Origin: Lotus japonicus
Lineage: Eukaryota > Streptophyta > Magnoliopsida > Fabales > Fabaceae
Direction of reading: 5' to 3'
NCBI RefSeq assembly: GCF_012489685.1
Contig: NC_080046.1
Location: 2,048,501-2,112,500, forward strand
DNA: 64,000 nt
Part shown: positions 44,487-55,841 of the stretch, piece after piece
Layout: each line of letters starts with the position of its first letter
Numbering within the stretch: position 1 is the stretch's first letter
Made by a program: the position numbers and the translations under genes
Notes under the pieces: generated by a model
What the model was told of the DNA's origin: nothing
What the model saw: only the letters and a program-made list of their open reading frames with translations
The model's database searches: none

Positions 44487-47400
44487 GAGTGAGGAAATCA
44501 GGGAGAGAATTGTTAGATCCTTTTATATATTCAATATCGAAGTCAAAAACGCTTAAAATAGCTTGCCATCTGGCAAAGATATGTTTTGAAGCTAAGTTTT
44601 TGACATCTTTTTGTAAGATTTCTTTCGCAGATTTGCAGTCTACACGGACTAAGAATTTTTGATTAATCAAATCAGATTGAAATTTTGAAATAGATAAAAC
44701 GATTGCTAAAACTTCTTTTTTGACAGTAGAATAATTCTGTTGAGCAGGATTCCAATGTTTTGAAGTAAAAGCAATAATTTGTTCCTTGTCAAAAACCTTT
44801 TGTTTCAAAATACCACCAAAGCCAATATCAGAGGCATCAGTTTCAATAATTTTGAAAGCTTGAGGATTAGGGAGATAAAGACAAGGGAGATTCTTGACAC
44901 GAAGTTTGATTTGTTTGACCACATTGGTATGAATATCGGACCAAGGTGGAGGATCCTTCTTGAGTCTATCATGAAGGGGTTTGATTATGGTACTGAGTTG
45001 AGGACAGAAGTCCGCAACATAATTGAGACAACCCAGGAATCTTTGTAGTTGGGTTTTGTCAATGATTTGATCAGGGAATTTATCCGTGAACTCGATGGCT
45101 CTATTGATAGGAATGATGGTTCCTTGGTGGATGTTGTGACCAAGAAATCTGATTTTGGTTTGGAACAAACTGACCTTCGCCTTGGATACAGCCAAGCCAT
45201 TCCTTTTGATTACAGAGATTAACGTATTGAGATGTTTGAAATGTTGATCTAAAGTTTGGGAAAAGATTAGAACATCGTCAATGTAGACAATAGTGAATTT
45301 GGAATAAGGATTGAAGATTTCGTTCATAATCCTTTGGAATTCAGATGGGGCGTTCTTTAGCCCAAAAGGCATAACGTTCCACTCATACTGCCCAAAAGGA
45401 ACAGTAAAAGCAGTTTTATACCTATCCTTCTCTTGCAATTGGATTTGCCAGAATCCAGATTTCATGTCGAATTTTGAAAAGACCTTAGCATCATGCAGTC
45501 TGGCTAAGAGATCTTTCTTGTTGGGGATAGGATATCTAATCCAACAAAGGGCTTGATTGAGAGGTTTGTAGTTAATAACCAGCCTAGGGGTTCCCCGTTC
45601 TATCTCAGCTTGTTTGTTGACATAGAAGGCTGCACAGGACCAAGGGCTCTTACTCCTGCGAATAAGTTTCTTTTCAAGGAGATCATTGATTTCCTTTTGG
45701 CAGAAATGAAGAAGTTCTTCATTCATTTGAATAGGCCTAGCCTTGGTTGGAATCTGTTTGTCTGAAAAATCTTTTTCATAAGGAAGTTCCACCATATGGC
45801 TCCTTCTTTCCCAAAAAGCGTTGGGTAGATCAGAACAGATGCTGGATTGAATATTTTCCAAAATATTCTCAATCCTTGATTTAACAGAAGGTTGTTGCAA
45901 TTGATCCTCAATGGTTCTGTAAGAGATTTCTTCCCTGAGGAAGTTGATCTGCTTCTCCTTGTAGGATATGACGTTCAAAGTCTTATCTATGGGAGGTTCA
46001 GAGAATTTGAACAAGATAGGCTGTCCAAGATGCTGAACAGTGATGTCGTTTTCGTCAGTATTATAGGGGAAGAGCTTCTTAATGAAAGGGGTCCCTATAA
46101 TGATTTTTTGACTCAAATTTCTGACTAACAGAAATGGAGTTTCGATTTCAAGGCTACCATTTTTGATGATAGCTGAGGGGATTTTATACTTGATCTTTAG
46201 TCTAGATCCTTCAGCAGCGCTGAGCTTCTCAGTGGTTTTCTCAAAATATCTGGTGGGAATGAGTCCCTCCGAGATACAACTGGAATCTGCCCCTGTGTCA
46301 AAGAGGGCAGGGATTTCGAGAATAAAATCTCCTATGAGGATTTTGACATGGATGAAGAATTTCTGAATGGTGACCTGGTTAATATTCTCCAGAAAGTCTT
46401 CGCAATTGTTGTTAGGAGCAGGATTGGAATCAGGTACAGAAGAATCATCTTCCTCATAATTTCTAGTCAGTTTTTCTAAGATAAGCTGCTGACTATTTTG
46501 GATTTGTTTGAGACTTTTAACCTCAGTCTTGAGGGAATTGACTTCAGATTGAAGGTCTTGAATAGTGACGGGTTTGACCGTAGATTTCTCAAGACGCTTG
46601 AAAGTATCTCTAAGATTGAATTTATTGGTGGTTATAGGACTTTTGGGAGGCCTATCTTCAAGAGTAGACCTGAGGCGTTCCAAATAGATTTTCTTTTCCT
46701 CAGGATCAGGGATAGAATTAATGGCCCTGAAGAGAAGATCTTGTTCATTGGTCAAAGTGTTGATGGACAAGGTATTGACGGAAGATGATGATTGAGAATC
46801 ATCATTCTGAATTTGATTTAGGTCTTCAGAGACCTCAGAATCCGAAGGATTAGATTCTTCTTCATCAGAAGTTTGAATGAGGAGATTGTTGATCTTGTCC
46901 TCGATCTCAGGTTCAAGATGAAGCTCAGAGATTCTCCTTTTGAGTCTGCAATACCTGCTAATATGGCCCGGCTTGCCGCAGTTGTAGCAGGTAACATCTT
47001 TTCCTTGAGAGGGTCTAGTCTCAGGAGGGTTCTTTGGAATTTGCGAAGATTGGGGTTTTGATCTAGGCTTGGGTTTCCTATGATCATTCCTGCTAGATCT
47101 CTTTCTCCATTGTTGTTTGGGAGGAGGATCTTGCTTTCTGGGTTTAGGTTTCTTGGGACAACCTTGAATTCCGAATTGTTCGCAGAAAGTACCCAAATCC
47201 CTGCGATTCTGAGACTTCTCCTTAGTGAGTTGCTGTTGGATTTTGTCATCCTGACAGATTTTGAGAGCAACTCTTTGAATGATAGCTATGAGCTGTCCAT
47301 AACTAAGGGTGTGATATGGGATTTCTCCCCCCGGATTTTGGCTTCTAAGTTTCTCACGAACTTTGTCGCCAAAAGATTTAGGAAGACCGGCCAGGAATTT

Positions 47401-50067
47401 CTCTTTCCAGAAGGCTTGTTGGCTGTCTTCACGGGTGTAAACCCTGGTCAGGAAGGTATCCTTATACCATCTGAAATCACCCAAAGATTTGCACTTCAGA
47501 TTGGACAAAAGATCACCAGATCTGTCCTTGATGAGGGAAGGATCTCCAACAAAATGTTGGGCTATGGTAAAGATTAAGGAGTTGACAGCATCAGAGATGA
47601 ATTTGCCATCTTCCATGATAGGATTACCTTCTTCATCAGTCTTGACAGCGGTCAAGATCTGATCCTTCTCGTCTTGAGTGAGATAATTATCCCACCAACC
47701 TTTGAGCTGGCCACAGAAACCAGCAACCAGGACTTCAACGATAAGATATTCAGGACAATTGTTGGCGGTAACATAGGCAGTGGCTACCATAGTCATATTT
47801 TGGAGGATTTTGGTGATGCCATACTCGTTTTCACCATCAATATTCCATTCATAGACATTGTTGGCACTGAAGCTTTTGAAGTTTGAAGATTCTTCTAAAA
47901 GAAGATCAGGAGCAGTAGCTCTAGGATAGTAGAGCTTGGTTTCTTTTCTCCACTGATTCTTAGAATTGTGAATGACAGTATTGACCGGAATACTCTTGAT
48001 AGATTGAACGTCAGACTTCATAGATTGAATATCAGAATCAGACTCAACCTTACCATCTTTAATATTATTTAAAGAAGTAGAGGTATTACAAGTAGAAGTA
48101 CGAGTTTTTGGAGGAGGAGGAGCAGTAATAGTGGGATTAGAAACTGCTTCCGGAGTAGGTTCCGGAGTCTCAGGAGGTTCCGGAGTCTCAGGAATAACTT
48201 GTTTGAGAAGCTGAAGTTGCTCTACCACCTTTTGGAGGAGCTCATTGTCAGATTCCTTTTTTGCTCGAAGAGTTTGAGCCGAGTGTCTGGAACGGCTACT
48301 GATTTGAAAAGGTTTGAAAAGAGGTTTTTCAAGTTGACATCCTTTAGGGATATCAAGATTAGAAGAGGAAGGTTCAATCTTGACCTTTTCTTTTCCTTTC
48401 CTGGAAGAGGAATCCTGCACTTGGGATTCTCCAAGAATTTGAAGATACTTATTGGTATAATTGGATTGTTCCATGAGGTCTTTGATGTCTTTACCAGTGA
48501 CATCACCTTCTTCTTTCCTAGTCTTGAAGGGAGAAGTTAGGACAGGTGTAGATTGAGCTCCTTTAAGAAGGAAAGGAGTTTTAGGTGGCAGGTTAGAAAG
48601 GGTTTCTTTTCCATCCTTATGCTGCCATTTAATCATGTCAATTTGGAAGGGGTAAGATTTCCAATTCTTGTTGGCATAATCTTGAAACCATTCAAAAAAG
48701 AAGATGTTTTGCTGGGTTTTCTCAAGGAACCCATAGAATTTTTCTTGGATCTTCTTTCTCTTTTCACCCTGATACTTTGCAAAGAACCATTTTCTTTGCT
48801 GAGTCCATCGGTCAGAGTAGAAATCTGCCTTGATACTTCCTTTGTCGATGACGAATTCAGTAGTGATTGCTCCAATGAAATCAGAAGTTTCTCCAGGGGT
48901 TTCTAGAGAAGAATACGTTGGAGATAAGGTGGATTGATGATCTTCATCACCCTTGTCATAGGTAGTCTTGACAGGAGTGGTATTGACATATCCAGCTAAA
49001 TGGATAGTAGATCCGTCATGGGAGAGGGAAGGTCGAGCACTAGACTCAGGCTGGTTCCTTCTAGTCATAGAAAAAGATCTTCTAGACATGGCGGATTGGA
49101 AATCATTTGAGGACGTCCTAATAGATCTAGGGATAGAGAAGGAATTTCTCCTATCAAAGATGAGATCTACTTGGCCAGATTGGTGTTGGATGATTTCACG
49201 AAACTCAGGAGTTTCAGCAGGTTGGGCTGGAGTAGCCTTTTCCAAAGACCATTTTTCTGGAAGGGTGATATCACTCCATTGGATGGTTTTGGGCACAATA
49301 ACATTGGCCTTATCATAATCTGTGAGGAAGAGGGTAGTTTCTCCAGATTTCTCACAATTGGTTCGCAAGAAATAAGATTTGATAGAGTTCATTACCTTGT
49401 ATTGAACCCTGTAGATCAAAGAGATTGGAATGGAATCTTCTTTCATATCAAGGCCGTGAAGCTTGATATTTAGGAAGAGGACATCAAGGATGTTTTTATC
49501 TTCCAGACTAACAGTTAGATCTGGGAAGCAATTGAAAAAGATTGGTCCATTACTCAGGCTGGTTTCAACCGTTCCTAAGAGGGAGTCATGGAATTGATTA
49601 TGTCTAACATCCCTAAGACAAAGGAGTACAGCGATGTCAAGAGATTTCCTGGTTAGGGGTTTAAGACCAACTTGAACACTACCTATATGAAGATAGTTGA
49701 AGTTCTTGCTGATATGTTCTTTGATGCTTTTCTCGGAAAGCAGATGGATTTCTTCATCATCAGATCTGAGCTTGTAGGTTTGCTCAACGGTTTTGATAAT
49801 GAAATCTGATCGTTTGAAAAAGGATCCGTTTGGTTTGTAGATCTCAGCATGAGAAATTTTTGGAATTTCCCAGTTGTCAAGATCTTGATTGATATCTTCA
49901 AAATGAATTTCTTCTTTGAAGACAGATTTGGATAATTGATTGGATTGATGAGGATGATCGATAGAAGAAGAAGAGGGTTGGGAAGATCTGAAAGAAAGCT
50001 TAGAAGAGAAAGAGCGAAGCATCAAGAAAGATAGATCTTCCTCACCCGTAAGTATCATCGCCATCAC
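44461..50067 (-). CDS. Pararetroviral polyprotein (movement, capsid, protease, RT, RNase H)
   Basis: The frame is 1,868 codons without a stop. In order: a 30K-type movement protein region (about 60-330), a long linker, a capsid region ending in a CCHC zinc knuckle at about 1027-1040, a coiled, charged segment (about 1170-1220), an aspartic protease with DTGAD at about 1257, reverse transcriptase with YIDD at about 1595-1598, and RNase H with a TDAS motif near 1740. No integrase domain is present, as expected for Caulimoviridae, which integrate passively. The family replicates through an RNA intermediate in plant cells, and movement proteins act at plasmodesmata. The start chosen is the first of three early Met codons. 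Overlap with ORF2 is 26 nt by the longest reading. Openness suggests recent integration. Confidence 0.92.
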   Translation of the reverse strand: MMAMILTGEEDLSFLMLRSFSSKLSFRSSQPSSSSIDHPHQSNQLSKSVFKEEIHFEDINQDLDNWEIPKISHAEIYKPNGSFFKRSDFIIKTVEQTYKLRSDDEEIHLLSEKSIKEHISKNFNYLHIGSVQVGLKPLTRKSLDIAVLLCLRDVRHNQFHDSLLGTVETSLSNGPIFFNCFPDLTVSLEDKNILDVLFLNIKLHGLDMKEDSIPISLIYRVQYKVMNSIKSYFLRTNCEKSGETTLFLTDYDKANVIVPKTIQWSDITLPEKWSLEKATPAQPAETPEFREIIQHQSGQVDLIFDRRNSFSIPRSIRTSSNDFQSAMSRRSFSMTRRNQPESSARPSLSHDGSTIHLAGYVNTTPVKTTYDKGDEDHQSTLSPTYSSLETPGETSDFIGAITTEFVIDKGSIKADFYSDRWTQQRKWFFAKYQGEKRKKIQEKFYGFLEKTQQNIFFFEWFQDYANKNWKSYPFQIDMIKWQHKDGKETLSNLPPKTPFLLKGAQSTPVLTSPFKTRKEEGDVTGKDIKDLMEQSNYTNKYLQILGESQVQDSSSRKGKEKVKIEPSSSNLDIPKGCQLEKPLFKPFQISSRSRHSAQTLRAKKESDNELLQKVVEQLQLLKQVIPETPEPPETPEPTPEAVSNPTITAPPPPKTRTSTCNTSTSLNNIKDGKVESDSDIQSMKSDVQSIKSIPVNTVIHNSKNQWRKETKLYYPRATAPDLLLEESSNFKSFSANNVYEWNIDGENEYGITKILQNMTMVATAYVTANNCPEYLIVEVLVAGFCGQLKGWWDNYLTQDEKDQILTAVKTDEEGNPIMEDGKFISDAVNSLIFTIAQHFVGDPSLIKDRSGDLLSNLKCKSLGDFRWYKDTFLTRVYTREDSQQAFWKEKFLAGLPKSFGDKVREKLRSQNPGGEIPYHTLSYGQLIAIIQRVALKICQDDKIQQQLTKEKSQNRRDLGTFCEQFGIQGCPKKPKPRKQDPPPKQQWRKRSSRNDHRKPKPRSKPQSSQIPKNPPETRPSQGKDVTCYNCGKPGHISRYCRLKRRISELHLEPEIEDKINNLLIQTSDEEESNPSDSEVSEDLNQIQNDDSQSSSSVNTLSINTLTNEQDLLFRAINSIPDPEEKKIYLERLRSTLEDRPPKSPITTNKFNLRDTFKRLEKSTVKPVTIQDLQSEVNSLKTEVKSLKQIQNSQQLILEKLTRNYEEDDSSVPDSNPAPNNNCEDFLENINQVTIQKFFIHVKILIGDFILEIPALFDTGADSSCISEGLIPTRYFEKTTEKLSAAEGSRLKIKYKIPSAIIKNGSLEIETPFLLVRNLSQKIIIGTPFIKKLFPYNTDENDITVQHLGQPILFKFSEPPIDKTLNVISYKEKQINFLREEISYRTIEDQLQQPSVKSRIENILENIQSSICSDLPNAFWERRSHMVELPYEKDFSDKQIPTKARPIQMNEELLHFCQKEINDLLEKKLIRRSKSPWSCAAFYVNKQAEIERGTPRLVINYKPLNQALCWIRYPIPNKKDLLARLHDAKVFSKFDMKSGFWQIQLQEKDRYKTAFTVPFGQYEWNVMPFGLKNAPSEFQRIMNEIFNPYSKFTIVYIDDVLIFSQTLDQHFKHLNTLISVIKRNGLAVSKAKVSLFQTKIRFLGHNIHQGTIIPINRAIEFTDKFPDQIIDKTQLQRFLGCLNYVADFCPQLSTIIKPLHDRLKKDPPPWSDIHTNVVKQIKLRVKNLPCLYLPNPQAFKIIETDASDIGFGGILKQKVFDKEQIIAFTSKHWNPAQQNYSTVKKEVLAIVLSISKFQSDLINQKFLVRVDCKSAKEILQKDVKNLASKHIFARWQAILSVFDFDIEYIKGSNNSLPDFLTREYLQGRS

Positions 50068-50431
50068 CTGGTTCTATAGAAACAGATAAATAAATTAGAA
50101 ATATAAGTTATGTTCTGTATTGTTCTTAATAGTTGAGCAGTATAGATCTGGATCAGACTTAAGCCACCACAAAAAGAAACTAAACAAGGACATTAAAAAT
50201 ATTCAGAACTTAATAACATGTCTGTAGTATGGCCAATATAGACTTACTGCCACACAGGGACTTACTGCCTTCAACGCCTCCGCTGCAGAGATGATCATAA
50301 GTCTGAATAGTAATAATCCTAGAAGGTTTTCAAAAGAGCTTTCATTTTAGTTTAGTTCAAAGTGTACTACCAGTCCAGATCCCGACCATAGTGCTTAATT
50401 ATATAAGAACAGAACAGAGAAATAACTTATA
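50068..50431 (-). other. Pararetroviral 5' leader
   Basis: About 364 nt separate the redundant end from ORF1. No long frame is present. Leaders of this family usually hold short upstream frames and a stem; I did not confirm a fold. Confidence 0.6.
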
Positions 50432-50463
50432 TCTAACATATTTAGCATGTTCCTACTTCCCCA
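50432..50463. repeat. Terminal redundancy, right copy (32 bp)
   Basis: Identical to 42464-42495. It marks the 5' junction of the integrated genome with plant DNA, which resumes at about 50464. Confidence 0.9.
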
Positions 50464-50561
50464 CATTAACATTTTTTTCAATAATACCCTCTTGCAATAA
50501 TTTATGAGAGATAAATTAAAGGAAAACATAAATGATGTGGGAGAATAAATGATGAAAAATA

Positions 50562-51359
50562 TTTGAATTTTAAACTTTCTTTAGTTGCTCCACTTGGAAC
50601 AAGGAACAATTTTTGGGCTTGGTTTAATGACTTTCTCCTTCACAAATCTGTTTCTTTTTCTTCAGACTTTTCAGGCTGCTCTTTTGCTAGGTATGCGGTG
50701 GGCGGGTTTTTGGCATCTACGGTGGTTGATGAGGATCCAGTATCCTCTGCTTATGATGTTGGTACTTTGAGTTTTGATGGGTTTGCCCTTTATCGTCCAT
50801 CACATTCAGGCTTTGAGGTTGGCACTTGTTCGGCTGTTGGCTCCGATCCTGTCAGTGGTGCTCAAGATTTTGTGGAAGTGTGTCCGGTTTTAAGGAGGGA
50901 GGATGATGCCCTTGAGATGGATGTTGCTGGTGTTACTGCTGATCCTGCTCTTGATTCCCCCCTGGTTTGCCTAAGAAAATTAAGCGCAACTTGGTGAGTT
51001 CTCGGCGGCATAGGGGGCGTCCTCGTAAATCTCAGAGTTTGGATCTAGCTATTGCGTCGGCGCCGCCTAGTCCTCCTTCTCCTTCGGGTCCCTATTTCAC
51101 GCGAGCTATGAAGGCTTGGTGTCTTGCTAAGTTCTTTGGTTTGTCTTTCCCGGATAGTGATGAGGAGGCTGCTCGAGGGTTGGCAGAAGTTATTAAAGAG
51201 AACTTTCCCTCTAGGGATTAGGTGGTTTGTTCTTTTATTTGCTGGGTGGTTATTTTCTTTTTGCTTCTTGTTTGGCTTGGCGGTTGTCTTTGCCCAGTTT
51301 TTTTGGGCTGTTCCCTCTTTCGATTATTAATGAATAATTTCTCTTTTGCTCTAAAAAAA
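50562..51359 (+). mobile_element. LINE-like retroposon with ORF1-type remnant
   Basis: A 10-bp duplication ATGAAAAATA (50552-50561 and 51360-51369) and a short A tail mark target-primed insertion. The body holds one protein remnant and a 3' UTR ending CTCTTTTGCTCTAAAAAAA. No reverse transcriptase remains, although a normally truncated LINE would keep the end of that frame. Confidence 0.8.
50563..51221 (+). pseudogene. LINE ORF1-like protein remnant, frameshifted
   Basis: Two overlapping frames (50563-50997 and 50967-51221) form one product after a shift near 50970. The first part is acidic and Val/Asp-rich. The second part has a basic RGRPRKS motif (AT-hook-like) followed by a Pro/Ser-rich stretch and an acidic C-terminus. 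I read this as the end of a nucleic-acid-binding ORF1 protein of a plant LINE or a derivative; the identification is tentative. Confidence 0.45.
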
Positions 51360-51369
51360 ATGAAAAATA

Positions 51370-52702
51370 GTAATAAATAAAGGTCAAAAGAACAAAATAG
51401 GAAAAAGTATTTTATTTTTATAAAATCAACAAAATTAATTATCTTTATTAATTTATGTGTTTTTTTTCTTTCTTCTCGGCCAATTATTTAGAAATGGAGG
51501 AATTAACGACGTGCTATTTGGACACTACAAAACTTTCTTCTCGATGCAATTCCAACCTCCACTAGTACAAACAAATTCCAAGTCAAATCTAAATAACAAC
51601 CAAAGTGTATAAAATTAATAGTACTATATACTATACCTCTAGATCAATCATCACATGACCATATTTAGTTAAATGTTTCCGAGTATATCTGATTTATATA
51701 TCTGGTGGTCAAAGACAGCAAAAAGAAAAATGAGCCCCAGGATTAGGAAGCCAATTAGTTTAGCTAAATAATACGATCTTAACCATGAATCATATTAGCT
51801 AAACAACTTGGGAACTCGTTTATATATTAATTCTAATTCTAATTAACCTAACTGTCCTTAAAATCCGTATCAAGTCTTGAAAAATTGTTATTATTGTGGG
51901 CAAATGATGCGGCTGCAAGAATGTGAACCTAGCTACATTAATGCTCCATTCATATATCTCTGATCTTCTTCCCCACCCTCTTTCATGATTTCCATTTGCT
52001 TTTACATATGTTGAGATTCTTCAATCATAATGGAAGCTTTATTTTTAAAATAAAATTCATATAAACGTACATCGTATAAAATGACTAATAAAAAAATTTA
52101 AGATGAAATTATTGTCAGAATGCCTTTTTTTTCTCACAACAAAGATCTTTCATTAGAGATAATCTTATTTGAATTAGGAACATTTGCATTATAGTGAAAT
52201 TAGTTCCCCAGCATAGAACTTTATTATTCATAATGACTCAAATTAAACTCAACATTTTTTAAAAAGAATCAATCATGTATCATATGAATCAAATATTGGA
52301 TTGTTTTAGAATTCTCTTATATGTGTACTAATTAAAGAAATATAAATAAACTCATTAAAAGAATGTAAAATGATTAGTTAGTTTGCTCTTTTATTTATGA
52401 AATAACCACCAAAATTTGATCACACCCATGATGGTTGATCAAGTCACATGCAGGTTCAGATATAGGTCTTTCCTTACCTCATTTTATTTTATAAATGAAA
52501 ACTTGGTTAAGTTGATAATATAATAGTAATAATTTATTAATTTGCGACATTGATTAGAATATATCCCTCCTCACCCGGGCCCTTTTTGTACACTGCATAT
52601 GCAAAAGCACAGGGAATGTGCAAATGGGATAAAACGGTGAATCAAAACTTGTGTTGCGACGTGGTTTTAGCTGAGTCAAAGGTGCTTAGTTTCCAATAAG
52701 CA
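51370..52702. other. AT-rich intergenic DNA
   Basis: No gene or element ends recognised over this stretch. Confidence 0.5.
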
Positions 52703-53099
52703 CTCCTTCCGGCAAAGATGGCCATTTATTTAGATTTCTTAGTTTCCACTTATGCTTAGTAAGTATTTATTCATTTCCAGAAAATTTGTAGTTTAATGTT
52801 GTAGTACAAAGAGTAAGAAAACAATTACTAATAGTATAATTTGACTAGACTGACCCTATTTAATTTTACTAGCTAGTATGATGTGCAACTATTAAATTAT
52901 ACTTAGAAAGATAAGAATGTAATTAATAGAGAAGAGTTGTGGTTGGTTAATATGAAATATGATAAGTGAAAGAAAATGTATTGAATGAGGGTATAGGTGG
53001 AAAAAAATTGGTAAAAAATGCATTGGTTTTCTAAAACAACAAACATTTTGGAATATTGAAAGATGGTCCAAGACAACAAACTTTCTGGAACGGAGGGAG
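52703..53099. mobile_element. Stowaway-like MITE, diverged left end
   Basis: The right end TTCTGGAACGGAGGGAG is followed by TA. The left end CTCCTTCCGGCAAA is a weaker match and is preceded by CA instead of TA. The length of 397 bp and AT-rich interior fit a MITE. Confidence 0.65.
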
Positions 53100-53980
53100 T
53101 AATAAAAATGGTTAACTTGCATGTTGTTAATTGTGTAGCAAACTTTCAAGCTGTTAGTCTTGTCTCAATGGTCTTGAATCATTAATTCCAATAACTTAGC
53201 CATTCGTTCGATCAGCTAGTTGTTTGGTTGTGCGAAAACTTTGTCTTGGTTGGCAAATGTTTACTTGGTTGTAAGCCTTTTAGGTCGACAAGAGCAATGA
53301 TGGGCCAAGTGACCATTTGATTTGATTAGAATAGAAACTCTTAACTTGACATGTAATTTAATTATATGCAATGTACGTCAAGATGATAAAGCAATGCCAA
53401 ATATCATGAATCATTCAACAAGAAAAAACGTAACTTGAGATGAAATAAAAGCAATCCGATCTAAACAATTTAAAATTGATATTTAAATTTGAGGTGAAAA
53501 CTCACCATAATTTTAAGTATGCAAAAATAAGATACTCAAATTCTTTCTTTTGAGCGGTCCTTTAACTTTTGAAATTTGAATCGTTATGATTAAATCATGT
53601 TCTAATTGTAACGATTTAATCACTTAAGACTAAATCATAATGGTTAGCTTTCCTTTTGAGTTTTTAGTAGGGAAAAGTACGTAATGATAAATTTGTGTGA
53701 ACGTTCTATAACATTTCTAATTTATAATTCAAATGTTTTAGCTTTGTGATTCCCATATTGAACCCTAGATATCTAAACATTGGGTATCTTCTCAGAAATA
53801 TCTTCTTCAAGAATGTTCGTAAGTGGTCATTCCCTTTTCTCCATCTTCATCTTTTGGAACTTGGAAGAATCTTATTCAAATATATTTCTCTCATTTTCCA
53901 ATTTTTCGAATCCATTTACATTTGAAATGGAATATGATGAAATAAAAATTCTTCTAGCATTTCTTCTATCTCCCGTTTTT
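53100..53980. other. Intergenic DNA
   Basis: No feature recognised. An open frame at 53780-54010 runs across the hAT boundary and is not a gene. Confidence 0.5.
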
Positions 53981-53988
53981 GTGGCTTG

Positions 53989-55070
53989 TAGGGCTGTCCA
54001 AAGATGTTAGGCCCGCCCGAAACCGCCCGGCCCGTGGCCAAAAAAAGGCTTTTCGGGCTAAACGGGTCGGTTCTCGGGTCTGGCGGTCTGAAAAAACCGG
54101 GTTTTAATGGTTGGGGTCGGTCTGGGTTCTAAGCCAATTGAACCGACCGAATAGGTTAGAAAAAAAATCTCCGACCCAGCCCACTGTTTCCAAAAAAAAA
54201 AGGTCAGAACCCTAGGTATTTAAACATCCATTAACACGTTTCTCTCATTCTCTCCATCAACCTTCAACCCTACCTTTCCTCAACGGCTCAAACCCTACCT
54301 CCTTTCCTCTCACCGCCGTCACCTCCTTTTCCTCTCGCCGTCGTCGCTCCGCCTCCTCCCAACGATTCTGATACCGCCTTCGCTTCTCACCACTGCCATC
54401 GCTCCTCCACTACGCCGCCACCACCCTTCTTCTCACGCCTTCGCTTCTCACCATTGCCATCGCTCCTCCACTGCGCCGCCACCACCCTTCTCCTCACGCC
54501 GCCGCTTCTCACAAACCCTTCTCCTCATCCTCTGCGCCGCCACTTCTCTCCTCACTCAAATATATTCAGAATCTCCTCACAGTCACACATCTCAAACCCT
54601 AGCCAGTAGCCACTCCACCACCATCTCAAATATATTCATCCTCCATTCTTCTCTCGTCTGAAAGAGTCTGTTCATCTTCATTTTGATGTGAAATCTCAAG
54701 GATGAAATGAATTTCCTCTTTCGCATGAGGAAAGGAATGGAAAGCTTGGTGTCTCTGGATCTGCTCTGAAATTGAATGAACAATCTCTGCTCTGAAGTCT
54801 GAACAATCTTTGTTTTGTAAAATTAAATTTATGTTCTGTGTTTCCTTCTCTGTTTCTCTCTCAATCTCATCCCTTTTTTTTATCTGAACTTAACCCGGCT
54901 AATCCGACCGTCTACCAGTGACCCGCTTCACCCGAACTCGAATAACCCGACGTCGGAGTTCTGTTGGCGGCGGATCTAGTTTTTTGGGTGTTTTGACCCG
55001 CGCGACTTAAACCGAGGTTCGGGCCTGAACCCGCCCAAACCCGCCCGAACCCGACCGATGGACACCCCTA
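53989..55070. mobile_element. Non-autonomous hAT element
   Basis: Ends are TAGGGCTGTCC (left) and GGACACCCCTA (right), imperfect inverted repeats. A perfect 8-bp duplication GTGGCTTG lies at 53981-53988 and 55071-55078. CCCGCCCGAAC-type motifs crowd both ends. The interior has a TATTTAAA box near 54218 and a long CT-rich leader but no transposase, so it looks like a deletion derivative retaining its promoter and 5' UTR. Confidence 0.92.
54376..54510. repeat. 61-bp tandem repeat in the hAT leader
   Basis: Units begin GCCTTCGCTTCTCACCA at 54376 and 54437, and a partial third unit starts near 54498. They are GC-rich for this window and contain CGCCGCCACC. Confidence 0.85.
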
Positions 55071-55078
55071 GTGGCTTG

Positions 55079-55579
55079 TACCCCACGAGAATTTCAACCA
55101 TCCCTTATCTTTTGATCACAATGATGCTTTTGAAAGTCTTCCTTCTAAATTTTATTTTCACAAGCGAGGACCCTTCTAATAATGTCCTTAATTTGAACTT
55201 TCTCTAGGTTCAGTTTCATTTGTTGTCACAAATTCACACAGTTGATAATCCCGGCTAACTTGAGTATTAACAATTGGGTAGATAAGGAATTCTTAGGAAG
55301 TCACTGCATTCTTGAACCGAATTTCAAGGATGAAAAGAATTAATGAAGGAAGAATTAAAAATAACCACTACGAGTACTTTGTCCAATATATAATCCTTTG
55401 TCATCACAAAAAATGGGTGCACGTGTCTGTATCCAGCATAATGAAGGACTTTTTATGTTTACCTTCTAGTATGGTAAGAGATTACCTGATCAGAATAATG
55501 ACGTATGGTTATATTAAAGGGATACTTCGTTAGCCCTCTCCTCTAAAGAAGGATTCCATCTTCTCATATCCAACAACTT
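55079..55579. other. Intergenic DNA
   Basis: No gene recognised. The short frame at 55312-55533 has no family resemblance. Confidence 0.4.
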
Positions 55580-55841
55580 GATGGGCACCAGAGGTGGGTA
55601 TCTACAAGGCATTCCTAATGGGGCAAAAATAGAAAGGAGAGAAAGAGAGAGAAAAATCACACAAGGTTTTAACATGGTTCAACATACAGCGTGTGTACCT
55701 ACGTTCACGATTACACTAGGATGTAATATTATTTTGTTGTGTATAATATTTACAAGTAGGTGTCTATATAGTAAGTGTCAGACAAACTCCTCGTAAGACT
55801 AGGCAATGAGACTACAAATAGACTACATTAACATAACAATT
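55580..55841 (-). repeat. Probable 3' LTR of the decayed copia element
   Basis: The segment precedes a minus-strand purine tract (complement of AATTCTTCCACTTG, about 55840-55853) and holds the ACAAGGTTTTAACATGGTTC phrase common in copia LTRs. The left border is a guess. Confidence 0.45.

Larger units (their letters stand above)
42464..50463 (-). mobile_element. Integrated pararetrovirus (Caulimoviridae), one full genome
   Basis: The unit runs on the minus strand: leader, a large polyprotein frame, a second frame, promoter-like region and a tRNA-iMet primer site. The same 32 bp stand at both ends (42464-42495 and 50432-50463), so one circular genome length is 7,968 bp. There are no LTRs and no integrase domain, which separates it from retrotransposons. 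A single long polyprotein plus a downstream frame of unknown function fits the florendovirus layout; a petuvirus relative is the main alternative. Both frames are open, unlike most neighbouring elements. Confidence 0.9.

Noticed and set aside
46818..47577. 150- to 165-codon frames on both strands
   Set aside because: They overlap the long pararetroviral polyprotein in other frames and match nothing.
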